Assembly: GCF_014451325.2 (NCBI RefSeq)
Contig: NZ_JACSCH020000027.1
Span: forward strand, 36,897 to 100,896
DNA from: Streptomyces sp. CB02980
Lineage (GTDB): Bacteria > Actinomycetota > Actinomycetes > Streptomycetales > Streptomycetaceae
DNA length: 64,000 bases
Direction of reading: 5' to 3'
Part shown: positions 57,290-64,000 of the stretch, piece after piece
Layout: every line of letters starts with the position of its first letter
Position numbering within the stretch: the first letter of the stretch is position 1
Made by a program: the position numbers and the translations under genes
Notes under the pieces: model-generated
What the model was told of the DNA's origin: nothing
The model's database searches: none
Seen by the model: only the letters and a program-made list of their open reading frames with translations

Positions 57290-57733
57290 CTACAGGTGGG
57301 CGAGCTTCTCCAGGACGGGAGCGGCCGCGCGCAGCTTGGCCCACTCGTCCTCGTCCAGGCCCTCGGCGAGGGAGGCCAGCCAGGCGTTCCGCTTGCGGCG
57401 GGACTCTTCGAGCATGGCTTCGGCCTGCTCGGTCTGGCTGACCACCTTCTGCCGGCGGTCGTCGGGGTGCGGCTCCAGCCGGACCAGTCCCTTGGCTTCG
57501 AGCAGCGCGACGATGCGGGTCATCGACGGCGGCTGGACGTGCTCCTTGCGGGCCAGCTCGCCGGGTGTGGCGGAGCCGCAGAGCGCGAGGGTGCCGAGCA
57601 CCGACATCTCGGTGGGGCTCAGCGACTCGTCGACGCGCTGGTGCTTGAGGCGTCGGCCCAGTCGCATGACGGAGGAGCGGAGCGCGTTCACGGCCGCGGC
57701 GTCGTCGGCTGTGCCGTGGGACAGGTCAGGCAT
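57290..57733 (-). CDS. MarR family regulator of the MFS operon
   Basis: This 147-residue MarR protein has MSVLGTLALCGSATPGELARKEHVQPPSMTRIVALLEAKGLVRLEPHPDDRRQKVVSQTEQAE with the DDRR wing. It is the first gene of the two-gene operon with the MFS exporter. A GTTAG-C-CTAAC palindrome lies 4 bp upstream of the start, well placed for autoregulation. Confidence 0.93.
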   Translation of the reverse strand: MPDLSHGTADDAAAVNALRSSVMRLGRRLKHQRVDESLSPTEMSVLGTLALCGSATPGELARKEHVQPPSMTRIVALLEAKGLVRLEPHPDDRRQKVVSQTEQAEAMLEESRRKRNAWLASLAEGLDEDEWAKLRAAAPVLEKLAHL

Positions 57734-57737
57734 GTTT

Positions 57738-57748
57738 GTTAGCCTAAC
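57738..57748. promoter_or_regulatory. Palindrome GTTAGCCTAAC upstream of the MarR-MFS operon
   Basis: An 11-bp inverted repeat with 5-bp arms lies immediately upstream of the MarR ATG at 57733, in an AT-rich patch that may also hold the promoter -10. It is probably the MarR operator. Confidence 0.7.
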
Positions 57749-57943
57749 TCATTACTCTTCCTAAATACCAACGGGGACACGCTCACGTCGCACGGATCAC
57801 ACCCGTCGACACCCGCACGCCTGCACCCACGCGTGAACCGCACGCACGCAGATCACGCTTCCGCATCCATGTATCACCCAAACGAGTGAGTCGGATCCAG
57901 AAAGTGACGCAAAGGAGCCCCGGCTGCCCCGACCCTGAACGAC

Positions 57944-58198
57944 ATGGGATCGACAGTGCTCAGCCTGCGCATCGACGGTGAGCTGCTCGACCGGCTCAGG
58001 AGTCACGCCGCGAAAAGAGGAATGAGCGTCCAGGACTATGTCGTCCGGACGCTCATTCGCGAGGATTTCGACGAGCGGTTCAAGACCGCCGTCGACGAGA
58101 CGGAGAAGTTCTACGGGGAGGCGGACGGGGAGTCGGCGGCCGACACGGCGACCGACACCCCCCGCGATCACGTGAGGCCGAGCGCCGGCATCGCGTAG
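57944..58198 (+). CDS. Ribbon-helix-helix protein
   Basis: This 84-residue protein has an N-terminal RHH fold (TVLSLRIDGELLDRLRSHAAKRGMSVQDYVVRTLIREDFDERF) as in CopG/Arc-type DNA-binding antitoxins and regulators. The C-terminus is acidic and probably disordered. No toxin gene follows. The 3' end overlaps the convergent NCS2 permease gene by 31 bp. Confidence 0.85.
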   Translation: MGSTVLSLRIDGELLDRLRSHAAKRGMSVQDYVVRTLIREDFDERFKTAVDETEKFYGEADGESAADTATDTPRDHVRPSAGIA

Positions 58199-59619
58199 TA
58201 GAAGACGAAGACCGCCGACACGATGTACATGGCCACCGGGACCTCACGGCCCCGGCCGGCCGCGAGCCGCAGCACGCTGAACGCGATGAAGCCGATGCCG
58301 ATGCCGTTCGTGATCGAGTACGTGAACGGCATCATCACCATGGCCAGGAACGCCGGCACCGCGATGGTGTAGTCGCTCCAGTCGATGTCCTTGACCGAAC
58401 CGGCCAGGATCAGGAAGCCGACCGCGAGCAGCGCGGGCGTGGCCGCCTGGGACGGGACCATCGTGGCCAGCGGCGTGAGGAACAGCGCCACCGAGAACAG
58501 ACCGCCGGTCACCACCGAGGCGAGACCCGTGCGCGCGCCCTCGCCGACGCCCGCCGTGGACTCCACGAAGCAGGTGGTGGCCGAGGAGGAGGTCGCACCG
58601 CCGGAGGCGACGGCCAGGCCGTCCACCAGCAGGACCTTGTTGATGCCGGGGAAGTTGCCGTCCTTGTCGATCAGCTTGGCCTCGTCGCCGACACCGAGGA
58701 TCGTGCCCATGGCGTCGAAGAAGCAGGACAGCAGCACCGTGAAGACGAAGAGGACGCCGGTCAGGTAGCCGACCTTCTCGAAGCCGCCGAAGAGGCTGAC
58801 CTCACCGACCAGACCGAAGTCGGGCGAGGCGACCGGGTTGCCCGGCCACTCCGGAGTGGTCAGACCCCAGGACGGGACGGTCGCGACCGCGTTGACCACC
58901 ATCGCCACGATCGTCATGACGACGATCGAGATGAGGATCGCGCCCGGCACCTTGCGGATGATCAGCGCGAGGGTGAGGAGCGTGCCCAGGATGAAGACGA
59001 GCACCGGCCAGCCGGTGAGGTGACCGTCGCCACCGAGCTGGAGCGGGACGGTGGTGTGCGCGGCGTCGGGGATGCGGGAGACGAAGCCCGAGTCGACGAG
59101 GCCGATCAGCATGATGAAGAGGCCGATACCGATCGCGATGCCCTTGCGCAGGCCGACCGGGACCGCGTTCATCACGCGCTCGCGCAGACCGGTCGCGACG
59201 AGCAGCATCACGACGACACCGGCGAGGACGACCATGCCCATGGCGTCCGGCCAGGACATCTTCGGCGCGAGCTGGAGCGCCACGACCGTGTTGACGCCGA
59301 GGCCGGCGGCGAGGGCGATCGGGACGTTGCCGATGACGCCCATGAGGAGCGTCGAGAACGCCGCCGTGAGGACGGTGGCGGTGACGAGCTGGCCGCTGTC
59401 GAGCTGGTGCCCGTACATGTCCTTGGCGCTGCCGAGGATGATCGGGTTCAGCACGATGATGTAGGCCATCGCGAAGAAGGTGGCGAAACCGCCACGGATC
59501 TCACGCGCGACGGTCGAGCCGCGCTCCGAGATCTTGAAGTAGCGGTCGATACCCGAGGCCGGCTCCTGGGGAGCGGAGGGCTCGGGGGGCATGGCCTTGG
59601 CGGTGGCCGTGGTGCTCAT
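58168..59619 (-). CDS. NCS2 family purine/pyrimidine permease (AzgA-like)
   Basis: This 483-residue membrane protein has 12-14 helices. Signature segments are REIRGGFATFFAMAYIIVLNPIILG, NVPIALAAGLGVNTVVALQLAP, VLLSCFFDAMGTILGVGDEAKLID, GGATSSSATTCFVESTAGVGEGARTGLASVV and MPFTYSITNGIGIGFI, matching AzgA-type guanine/hypoxanthine or related permeases. ATG59619 follows GAGGAACC. It is divergent from DUF2530. It likely imports purine bases. Confidence 0.94.
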   Translation of the reverse strand: MSTTATAKAMPPEPSAPQEPASGIDRYFKISERGSTVAREIRGGFATFFAMAYIIVLNPIILGSAKDMYGHQLDSGQLVTATVLTAAFSTLLMGVIGNVPIALAAGLGVNTVVALQLAPKMSWPDAMGMVVLAGVVVMLLVATGLRERVMNAVPVGLRKGIAIGIGLFIMLIGLVDSGFVSRIPDAAHTTVPLQLGGDGHLTGWPVLVFILGTLLTLALIIRKVPGAILISIVVMTIVAMVVNAVATVPSWGLTTPEWPGNPVASPDFGLVGEVSLFGGFEKVGYLTGVLFVFTVLLSCFFDAMGTILGVGDEAKLIDKDGNFPGINKVLLVDGLAVASGGATSSSATTCFVESTAGVGEGARTGLASVVTGGLFSVALFLTPLATMVPSQAATPALLAVGFLILAGSVKDIDWSDYTIAVPAFLAMVMMPFTYSITNGIGIGFIAFSVLRLAAGRGREVPVAMYIVSAVFVFYYAMPALGLT

Positions 59620-59766
59620 GGGGGGGTTCCTCTTCGGGAGACGTCCGTTTGGCGGTTCATACGAAGGAAACCCGCCAGAGGCAAACCGTTTCAGTATGAA
59701 CACATGAACGAGCGAGCGTCTATCTCCGCGCGTAGATACGATTTCCCGCCACCTAGACTGACCCTC

Positions 59767-60114
59767 ATGGCGAAGTGGACACCGAAGCACGAGGCACCCG
59801 AGCCCCTCGAAGGGCCCGTCGTCGCCACCATCACCGGCGGAACGATCCTGTGGTTCGTCCTCTTCCTCGTCCAGGTCCCGTTCTACGGCTGGTTCGACGA
59901 CCGGGACCTGACCTGGTGGGTGTGGACCTGCCTCGCCGGCGCGGGACTCGGCCTGATCGGCATCTGGTACGTACGGAAGCGGGACGCGGCGATCAAGCGG
60001 CACGAGGCGGCGCGCGCGGCGGAGGCCGAAGCCGGGGCCTCTGCCGGAACCTCTGCCGGGAACCCTGACGGGACGGAGTCGCCCGAGGGTCCCGAGTCGC
60101 ACCCGCAGCCGTAG
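59767..60114 (+). CDS. DUF2530 membrane protein
   Basis: This 115-residue protein has two transmembrane helices (TILWFVLFLVQVPFYGWF and WWVWTCLAGAGLGLIGIWYV) after a short KHEAPEPLEGP start, matching DUF2530 of actinobacteria. The C-terminal tail is charged and Ala/Gly/Glu-rich. Its function is unknown. It is conserved next to the NCS2 permease in streptomycetes, as I recall. Confidence 0.88.
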   Translation: MAKWTPKHEAPEPLEGPVVATITGGTILWFVLFLVQVPFYGWFDDRDLTWWVWTCLAGAGLGLIGIWYVRKRDAAIKRHEAARAAEAEAGASAGTSAGNPDGTESPEGPESHPQP

Positions 60115-60165
60115 CCGTCGCCGCAGCCGTCGCCGTCGCCGCACCTGTAGCCGTCGCCGTAGCAC
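60112..60165. repeat. GCCGTC hexamer-rich simple repeat
   Basis: Repeated CAGCCGTCGCC/TAGCCGTCGCC units fill the gap between DUF2530 and the P-type ATPase gene, starting at the DUF2530 stop codon. Confidence 0.75.
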
Positions 60166-60250
60166 CGGAGAACTATTCCCCTCCTCCCCCGGTCTGAGAT
60201 TCGCCCTTCTCGGCATGTGAACGGTCGATTCCGGTCGTACCGTCGAAAAC

Positions 60251-62659
60251 ATGACTCAGCGGGCGAAGATCGACACGGGCGGCAGCGAGGCCGAGGCGGT
60301 GGGGCCGCCCGTTGTCCACCGTCCCGCCGGACTCACCTCCGCCGAGGTCGCCGAACGCGTCGCCCGCGGCGAGGTCAACGACGTCCCCGTACGGAGCTCC
60401 CGCTCGACCACGGACATCGTCCGCGCCAACGTCTTCACCCGCTTCAACGCGATCATCGGCGTGCTCTGGGTGATCATGTTCTTCGTGGCGCCGATCCAGG
60501 ACAGCCTCTTCGGCTTCGTGATCATCGCGAACACCGGCATCGGCATCATCCAGGAACTCCGCGCCAAGAAGACCCTCGACGGACTCGCCGTGATCGGCGA
60601 GGCGAAACCCACCGTCCGGCGCGACGGCGTCGCCGCCGAACTCTCCACCTCCGAGATCGTCCTCGGCGACCTCATCGAACTCGGCCCCGGGGACAAGGTC
60701 GTCGTCGACGGCGAGGTCGCGGAGGCCGACAGCCTGGAGATCGACGAATCCCTGCTCACCGGCGAGGCCGACCCGGTCGTCAAGAAGCCCGGCGACCGGA
60801 TGATGTCGGGCTCGTTCGTCGTCGCCGGCGGCGGCGCGTTCACCGCCACCAAGGTCGGCCGCGAGGCCTACGCGGCGCAGCTCGCCGAAGAGGCCTCCCG
60901 CTTCACGCTCGTCCACTCCGAACTGCGTACGGGCATCTCCACGATCCTCAAGTACGTGACCTGGATGATGGTCCCGACCGCGATCGGGCTCGTCATCAGC
61001 CAGCTCGTCGTCAAGGACAACAACTTCAAGGACGCGGTCGCCCGTACGGTCGGCGGCATCGTCCCGATGATCCCCGAGGGACTCGTCCTGCTCACCTCGG
61101 TCGCCTTCGCGATCGGAGTCGTACGACTCGGGCGCAAGCAGTGTCTCGTCCAGGAACTGCCGGCGATCGAGGGCCTCGCGCGCGTGGACGTCGTGTGCCT
61201 GGACAAGACGGGCACGCTGACCGAGGGCGGCATGGACGTCTCGATGCTCCGTCCCCTCGACGGCGCGGACGAGGCATACGTACGAAAGGTCCTCGGCGCA
61301 CTCGGCGAGTCGGACCCCCGCCCCAACGCCTCCCTCCAGGCCATCATCGACGCCTACCCGGACACGGTGGAGTGGCGGTGCACGGAGGCGCTGCCGTTCT
61401 CGTCGGCGCGGAAGTACAGCGGGGCGGCGTTCAGCGAGGGCAACGGCGAGAACTCGACATGGCTGCTGGGCGCCCCGGACGTCCTCCTGCCCGCCGGGGA
61501 CCCGACGCTCACGGAGATCGACCACCTCAACGAACAGGGCCTGCGGGTCCTGCTCCTCGCGCGGACGGCGAACGAACTCGACTCCCCCGAGGTCGCGACC
61601 GGCGCGCACCCGACGGCCCTGGTCGTCCTGGAACAGCGACTGCGGCCGGACGCCGGGGACACGCTCGCGTACTTCGCCGACCAGAACGTCGCCACGAAGA
61701 TCATCTCCGGCGACAACGCGGTCTCGGTGGGCGCGGTGGCCGGAAAGCTCGACATGCCGGGCGCGGCGAACACGGTGGACGCCCGCACCCTCCCCACCGA
61801 CCGGGAGGAGATGGCGAAGGCCCTCGACGAGAACGCCGTCTTCGGCCGGGTCACACCGCAGCAGAAGCGGGACATGGTGGCGGCGCTGCAGTCCCACGGA
61901 CACACGGTCGCGATGACGGGCGACGGCGTGAACGACGTCCTGGCCCTGAAGGACGCGGACATCGGCGTCTCGATGGGCTCGGGCTCGGAGGCGACGCGAG
62001 CGGTGGCCCAGATCGTGCTCCTGAACAACAGCTTCGCGACACTCCCGTCGGTGGTGGCGGAGGGCCGGAGGGTCATCGGCAACATCACCCGAGTGGCCAC
62101 CCTCTTCCTGACGAAGACGGTCTACTCGGTCCTCCTGGCGGTCCTGGTGGTGTGCTCGCAGGTGGAGTACCCCTTCCTCCCCCGCCACCTGACCCTGCTC
62201 TCCACCCTGACGATCGGCGTCCCGGCCTTCTTCCTGGCGCTCGCCCCCAACAAGGAACGGGCGAAGCCGAACTTCGTACGCCGGGTGATGCGGTACGCGA
62301 TCCCGGGCGGCGTCATCGCGGCGGCGGCCACGTTCACGACGTACCTCCTGGCCCGCCACCACTACAGCGGCGAAGGCGCCCTGGAGGCGGAGACGAGCGC
62401 GGCCACCCTGACCCTCTTCCTGGTCTCGATGTGGGTCCTGGCGATCATCGCCCGCCCGTACACCTGGTGGCGCCTCACCCTGGTCGCCACGATGGGAGGC
62501 GCGTTCCTCCTGGTTCTCGTCGTCCCCTGGCTCCAGGACTTCTTCGCCCTGAAGCTGGTGGGCACGACGCTGCCATGGGCAGCGGTGGCGATCGCAGCGG
62601 CGGGCGGCCTGCTCCTTGAGGTCGCATGGCGCTGGGTGGACCGAAGGTTCCCGGCGTAA
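60251..62659 (+). CDS. ctpE: Cation-transporting P-type ATPase (CtpE-like)
   Basis: This 802-residue P-type ATPase has the phosphorylated Asp318 in CLDKTGTLTEGG, an actuator TGEADPVVKK, the P-domain GDGVNDVLALKDADIGVSMGSGSEATRAVAQIVLLNNSFATLPSVVAEGRR, and multiple membrane helices including VPMIPEGLVLLTSVAFA with the PEGL motif of cation-binding helix M4. It resembles actinobacterial CtpE, reported as a calcium-related ATPase in mycobacteria; Mg or other cations cannot be excluded. No metal-binding N-terminal domain is present. Confidence 0.93.
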   Translation: MTQRAKIDTGGSEAEAVGPPVVHRPAGLTSAEVAERVARGEVNDVPVRSSRSTTDIVRANVFTRFNAIIGVLWVIMFFVAPIQDSLFGFVIIANTGIGIIQELRAKKTLDGLAVIGEAKPTVRRDGVAAELSTSEIVLGDLIELGPGDKVVVDGEVAEADSLEIDESLLTGEADPVVKKPGDRMMSGSFVVAGGGAFTATKVGREAYAAQLAEEASRFTLVHSELRTGISTILKYVTWMMVPTAIGLVISQLVVKDNNFKDAVARTVGGIVPMIPEGLVLLTSVAFAIGVVRLGRKQCLVQELPAIEGLARVDVVCLDKTGTLTEGGMDVSMLRPLDGADEAYVRKVLGALGESDPRPNASLQAIIDAYPDTVEWRCTEALPFSSARKYSGAAFSEGNGENSTWLLGAPDVLLPAGDPTLTEIDHLNEQGLRVLLLARTANELDSPEVATGAHPTALVVLEQRLRPDAGDTLAYFADQNVATKIISGDNAVSVGAVAGKLDMPGAANTVDARTLPTDREEMAKALDENAVFGRVTPQQKRDMVAALQSHGHTVAMTGDGVNDVLALKDADIGVSMGSGSEATRAVAQIVLLNNSFATLPSVVAEGRRVIGNITRVATLFLTKTVYSVLLAVLVVCSQVEYPFLPRHLTLLSTLTIGVPAFFLALAPNKERAKPNFVRRVMRYAIPGGVIAAAATFTTYLLARHHYSGEGALEAETSAATLTLFLVSMWVLAIIARPYTWWRLTLVATMGGAFLLVLVVPWLQDFFALKLVGTTLPWAAVAIAAAGGLLLEVAWRWVDRRFPA

Positions 62660-62673
62660 CCCTGCCGCCCCGG

Positions 62674-63603
62674 TCAGGCGGCGACGCGACAGTCGGCACA
62701 GCCGGCGTCCGGGTCGTGACTGCGGAAGGCACGGTCGCACCCGTCGCAGTTCACGAGCGGCGGGGGCCCGTCGGTCACCGACGGCGGCGGTACGGCGGCC
62801 AGCGGAGGCGGCAGGAGCGCGGAGAGCCGGAACTCGACGAAGCAGCCGGGGTGGTGGATGGGTACGTGCGCGGGCGGAAGGGCGGCCGTGAGCGTACGGA
62901 GCACCTGCGCGGGGCTCGCCGCCCTGGCCAGCCACTCCTCGACACCGGGGGCGAGCCGGAGGACGTCCCGCCAGGAGAGCAACAACCGGGAGTCGACGGT
63001 CCGAAGCCGAGCGAGGATGTCGGCGGCGGGCCCGTGGAGGACGGACGCCTGCGGCGGTACGGGACGGGCCTCGGGCTCCGGTACGGGGAGGCACTCGGCC
63101 TCGGGCGCGCCGACCGGCACGGGGCCCGCGTCCGACTCGCCCGAGTCGACCGCCTCGACCGCCTCGACCGCCTCGGCCTGTGCGGCGGCGGCCTCGGGGA
63201 CGGCTGTGTCCCGCCGACTGCCTGCCCCGCACCCGGGCTTGTCGTAGGACAGCGTCCGCGTGGCGAACCGGCCCCCGCCGAGCGCAACGCGCCGCCGCTC
63301 CACGTACCCCGCCACGACAAGCTCGTTGAGCGCGCGTCGGATGGTGATCTCGCCCTCCCGGAACCGCAGGGTGAGCGTCTTGACCGTGACGTCGGTGCCG
63401 TCGGCCAGCGACTGGATGTAGACACCGAGCCCGATCGCTGCGGCCGAGAGGCACGGGTGCTGGGCGAGGTGGTTGCCGACGACGGTGAACCGGTCGGTGT
63501 GCCAGTGCCGTACGTGGATGACCCCGGAGCGAGGCGCGTCAAGGGGGATCTCGAACGGAACGGGGCGCGCGGACAGGGCCGCGTTAGACTGCGGGTAAGT
63601 CAT
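62674..63603 (-). CDS. Winged-helix DNA-binding protein with C-terminal zinc-ribbon-like motif
   Basis: This 309-residue protein has an N-terminal winged-helix region (HTDRFTVVGNHLAQHPCLSAAAIGLGVYIQSLADG, TLRFREGEITIRRALNELVVAGYVERRRV) as in replication-initiator-like or helix-turn-helix proteins of streptomycetes. A variable Ala/Glu/Pro-rich middle and a C-terminal CDGC...CADC pair, likely a zinc ribbon, follow. It occurs in several copies per genome in Streptomyces as I recall; function unknown. A hairpin lies in its upstream region. Confidence 0.82.
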   Translation of the reverse strand: MTYPQSNAALSARPVPFEIPLDAPRSGVIHVRHWHTDRFTVVGNHLAQHPCLSAAAIGLGVYIQSLADGTDVTVKTLTLRFREGEITIRRALNELVVAGYVERRRVALGGGRFATRTLSYDKPGCGAGSRRDTAVPEAAAAQAEAVEAVEAVDSGESDAGPVPVGAPEAECLPVPEPEARPVPPQASVLHGPAADILARLRTVDSRLLLSWRDVLRLAPGVEEWLARAASPAQVLRTLTAALPPAHVPIHHPGCFVEFRLSALLPPPLAAVPPPSVTDGPPPLVNCDGCDRAFRSHDPDAGCADCRVAA

Positions 63604-63631
63604 TGGGAAGCGCTACTTCCTGGTTACTAGG

Positions 63632-63662
63632 CCCTCGTCAGGATTCTGAGTTCTGACGGGGG
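63632..63662. promoter_or_regulatory. Hairpin upstream of the winged-helix gene
   Basis: CCCTCGTCAG (63632-63641) pairs with CTGACGGGGG (63653-63662), one mismatch, 11-nt loop. It lies 29 bp upstream of the ATG at 63603 on the minus strand, so it may be a 5' leader structure or operator. Confidence 0.5.
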
Positions 63663-63952
63663 CCGACTTGTCATATGCCGCTATTGGCGCTGACCGTACC
63701 GCACCCCCAACCCCACCTGTCCGCGTTCCGGACGGACCTTCACCCGATCGTGTGGCCTGGGGAGTTGGGGAGCGGGAGGGGTGGGTTGGTGAGTTCTCTC
63801 CCGTTAATTACAGGGGGTCGAGCAGAACCGGGACGCGGCGTGCCACGCCCCGGCCAGAGCGCCCGCCGGCCGGGAGGCGGCAAGGGAACGAGACGGCCTG
63901 CGACTTCAAGGACCAGGCCCTCAGGGTGGGCCGGGTGCGTGAGTGTCGGGTG

Positions 63953-64000
63953 GGACCGCCCTCTTTCCGAGAGTCGCTCCTTCCGGTGGTGCGTCAAGGG
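63953..64000 (+). repeat. 138-bp palindromic element, copy C (cut by window end)
   Basis: GGACCGCCCTCTTTCCGAGA and the following bases to GCGTCAAGGG match copy A (39546 onward) with two differences (GGTGGT for GGCGGC). It is in the same orientation as copy A. The rest lies outside the window. Confidence 0.88.

Larger units (their letters stand above)
63604..64000. other. 397-bp gene-free right edge
   Basis: No gene is supported. It holds the upstream region of the winged-helix gene with a hairpin (63632-63662) and, from 63953, the start of a third 138-bp palindromic element. Between them (63663-63952) I see no clear feature. Confidence 0.7.

Noticed and set aside
60173..63454. 1093-codon minus-strand frame opposite the P-type ATPase
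   Set aside because: The P-type ATPase on the plus strand has every family motif; the opposite frame is Arg/Asp-rich noise.
63740..63997. 85-codon minus-strand frame at the right edge
   Set aside because: Its start lies inside the 138-bp repeat and its Pro/Arg-rich sequence has no family match.

Overview
The window is a stretch of chromosomal backbone from a Streptomyces-type actinomycete. The evidence is very high GC, long G/C-third-position genes packed on both strands, GTG and TTG starts, and lineage-typical genes: DmdR1/IdeR, an Scr1-like HTH plus DUF397 pair, Spo0M, DUF2530, citrate synthase 2 next to pdxH, and CtpE. A DasR-type dre operator is also present. I see no tRNA, rRNA, CRISPR array, prophage or transposase gene.

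0-12.3 kb is mostly small accessory and regulatory genes: a partial HTH regulator, a Prim-Pol-like protein, an ABC ATPase/permease pair, a TetR regulator divergent from an imine-reductase-like enzyme across two matching palindromes, a deaminase/LLM pair, an AsnC-type regulator, GNAT genes, a second enolase divergent from a MarR regulator, and carboxymuconolactone-decarboxylase (CMD) family genes. It also holds two broken genes: the tail of a CMD gene, and a methyltransferase cut off at the MarR stop codon.

12.3-21.5 kb holds an alpha/beta hydrolase, the iron regulator dmdR1 divergent from a SIS-domain sugar protein with a dre-like site between them, a PEP-mutase/isocitrate-lyase family enzyme, a PAS/GAF sensor, pdxH, citrate synthase, and an Fe(II)/2OG oxygenase preceded by a 24-residue RHVDFLR leader peptide.

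21.6-33.9 kb is the main metabolic block, read mostly on the minus strand. One operon is acyl-CoA ligase, enoyl-CoA hydratase, TetR. Another is TIGR03084, AtuA, carboxyltransferase, biotin carboxylase, acyl-CoA dehydrogenase, joined by overlapping or nearly overlapping start/stop codons. Near-identical operator-like sequences lie upstream of both operons, suggesting one branched-acyl or terpenoid acyl-CoA catabolic regulon. An Excalibur-domain membrane protein and Spo0M sit between the operons.

34-50 kb contains small metal-binding and VOC proteins, two exported proteins, an EamA/LysR pair, the Scr1-like/DUF397 pair, a large fused FAD/Fe-S oxidoreductase divergent from serC, hydrolases, a CMD/MarR pair, an aldo-keto reductase and thpR. 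Between 39.5 and 40.4 kb lies an 881-bp gene-free nested inverted repeat built from two oppositely oriented 138-bp palindromic elements. A third copy of the element begins at the right edge of the window.

50.3-64 kb has two paralogous secreted beta-propeller/FG-GAP proteins flanking a GNAT gene, a MarR-MFS export operon, an RHH protein overlapping an NCS2 purine permease, DUF2530, a CtpE-like P-type ATPase and a winged-helix protein. Several short repeat elements share hairpins with GNA-type triloops. Two of them appear to be inserted in frame inside enzyme genes.
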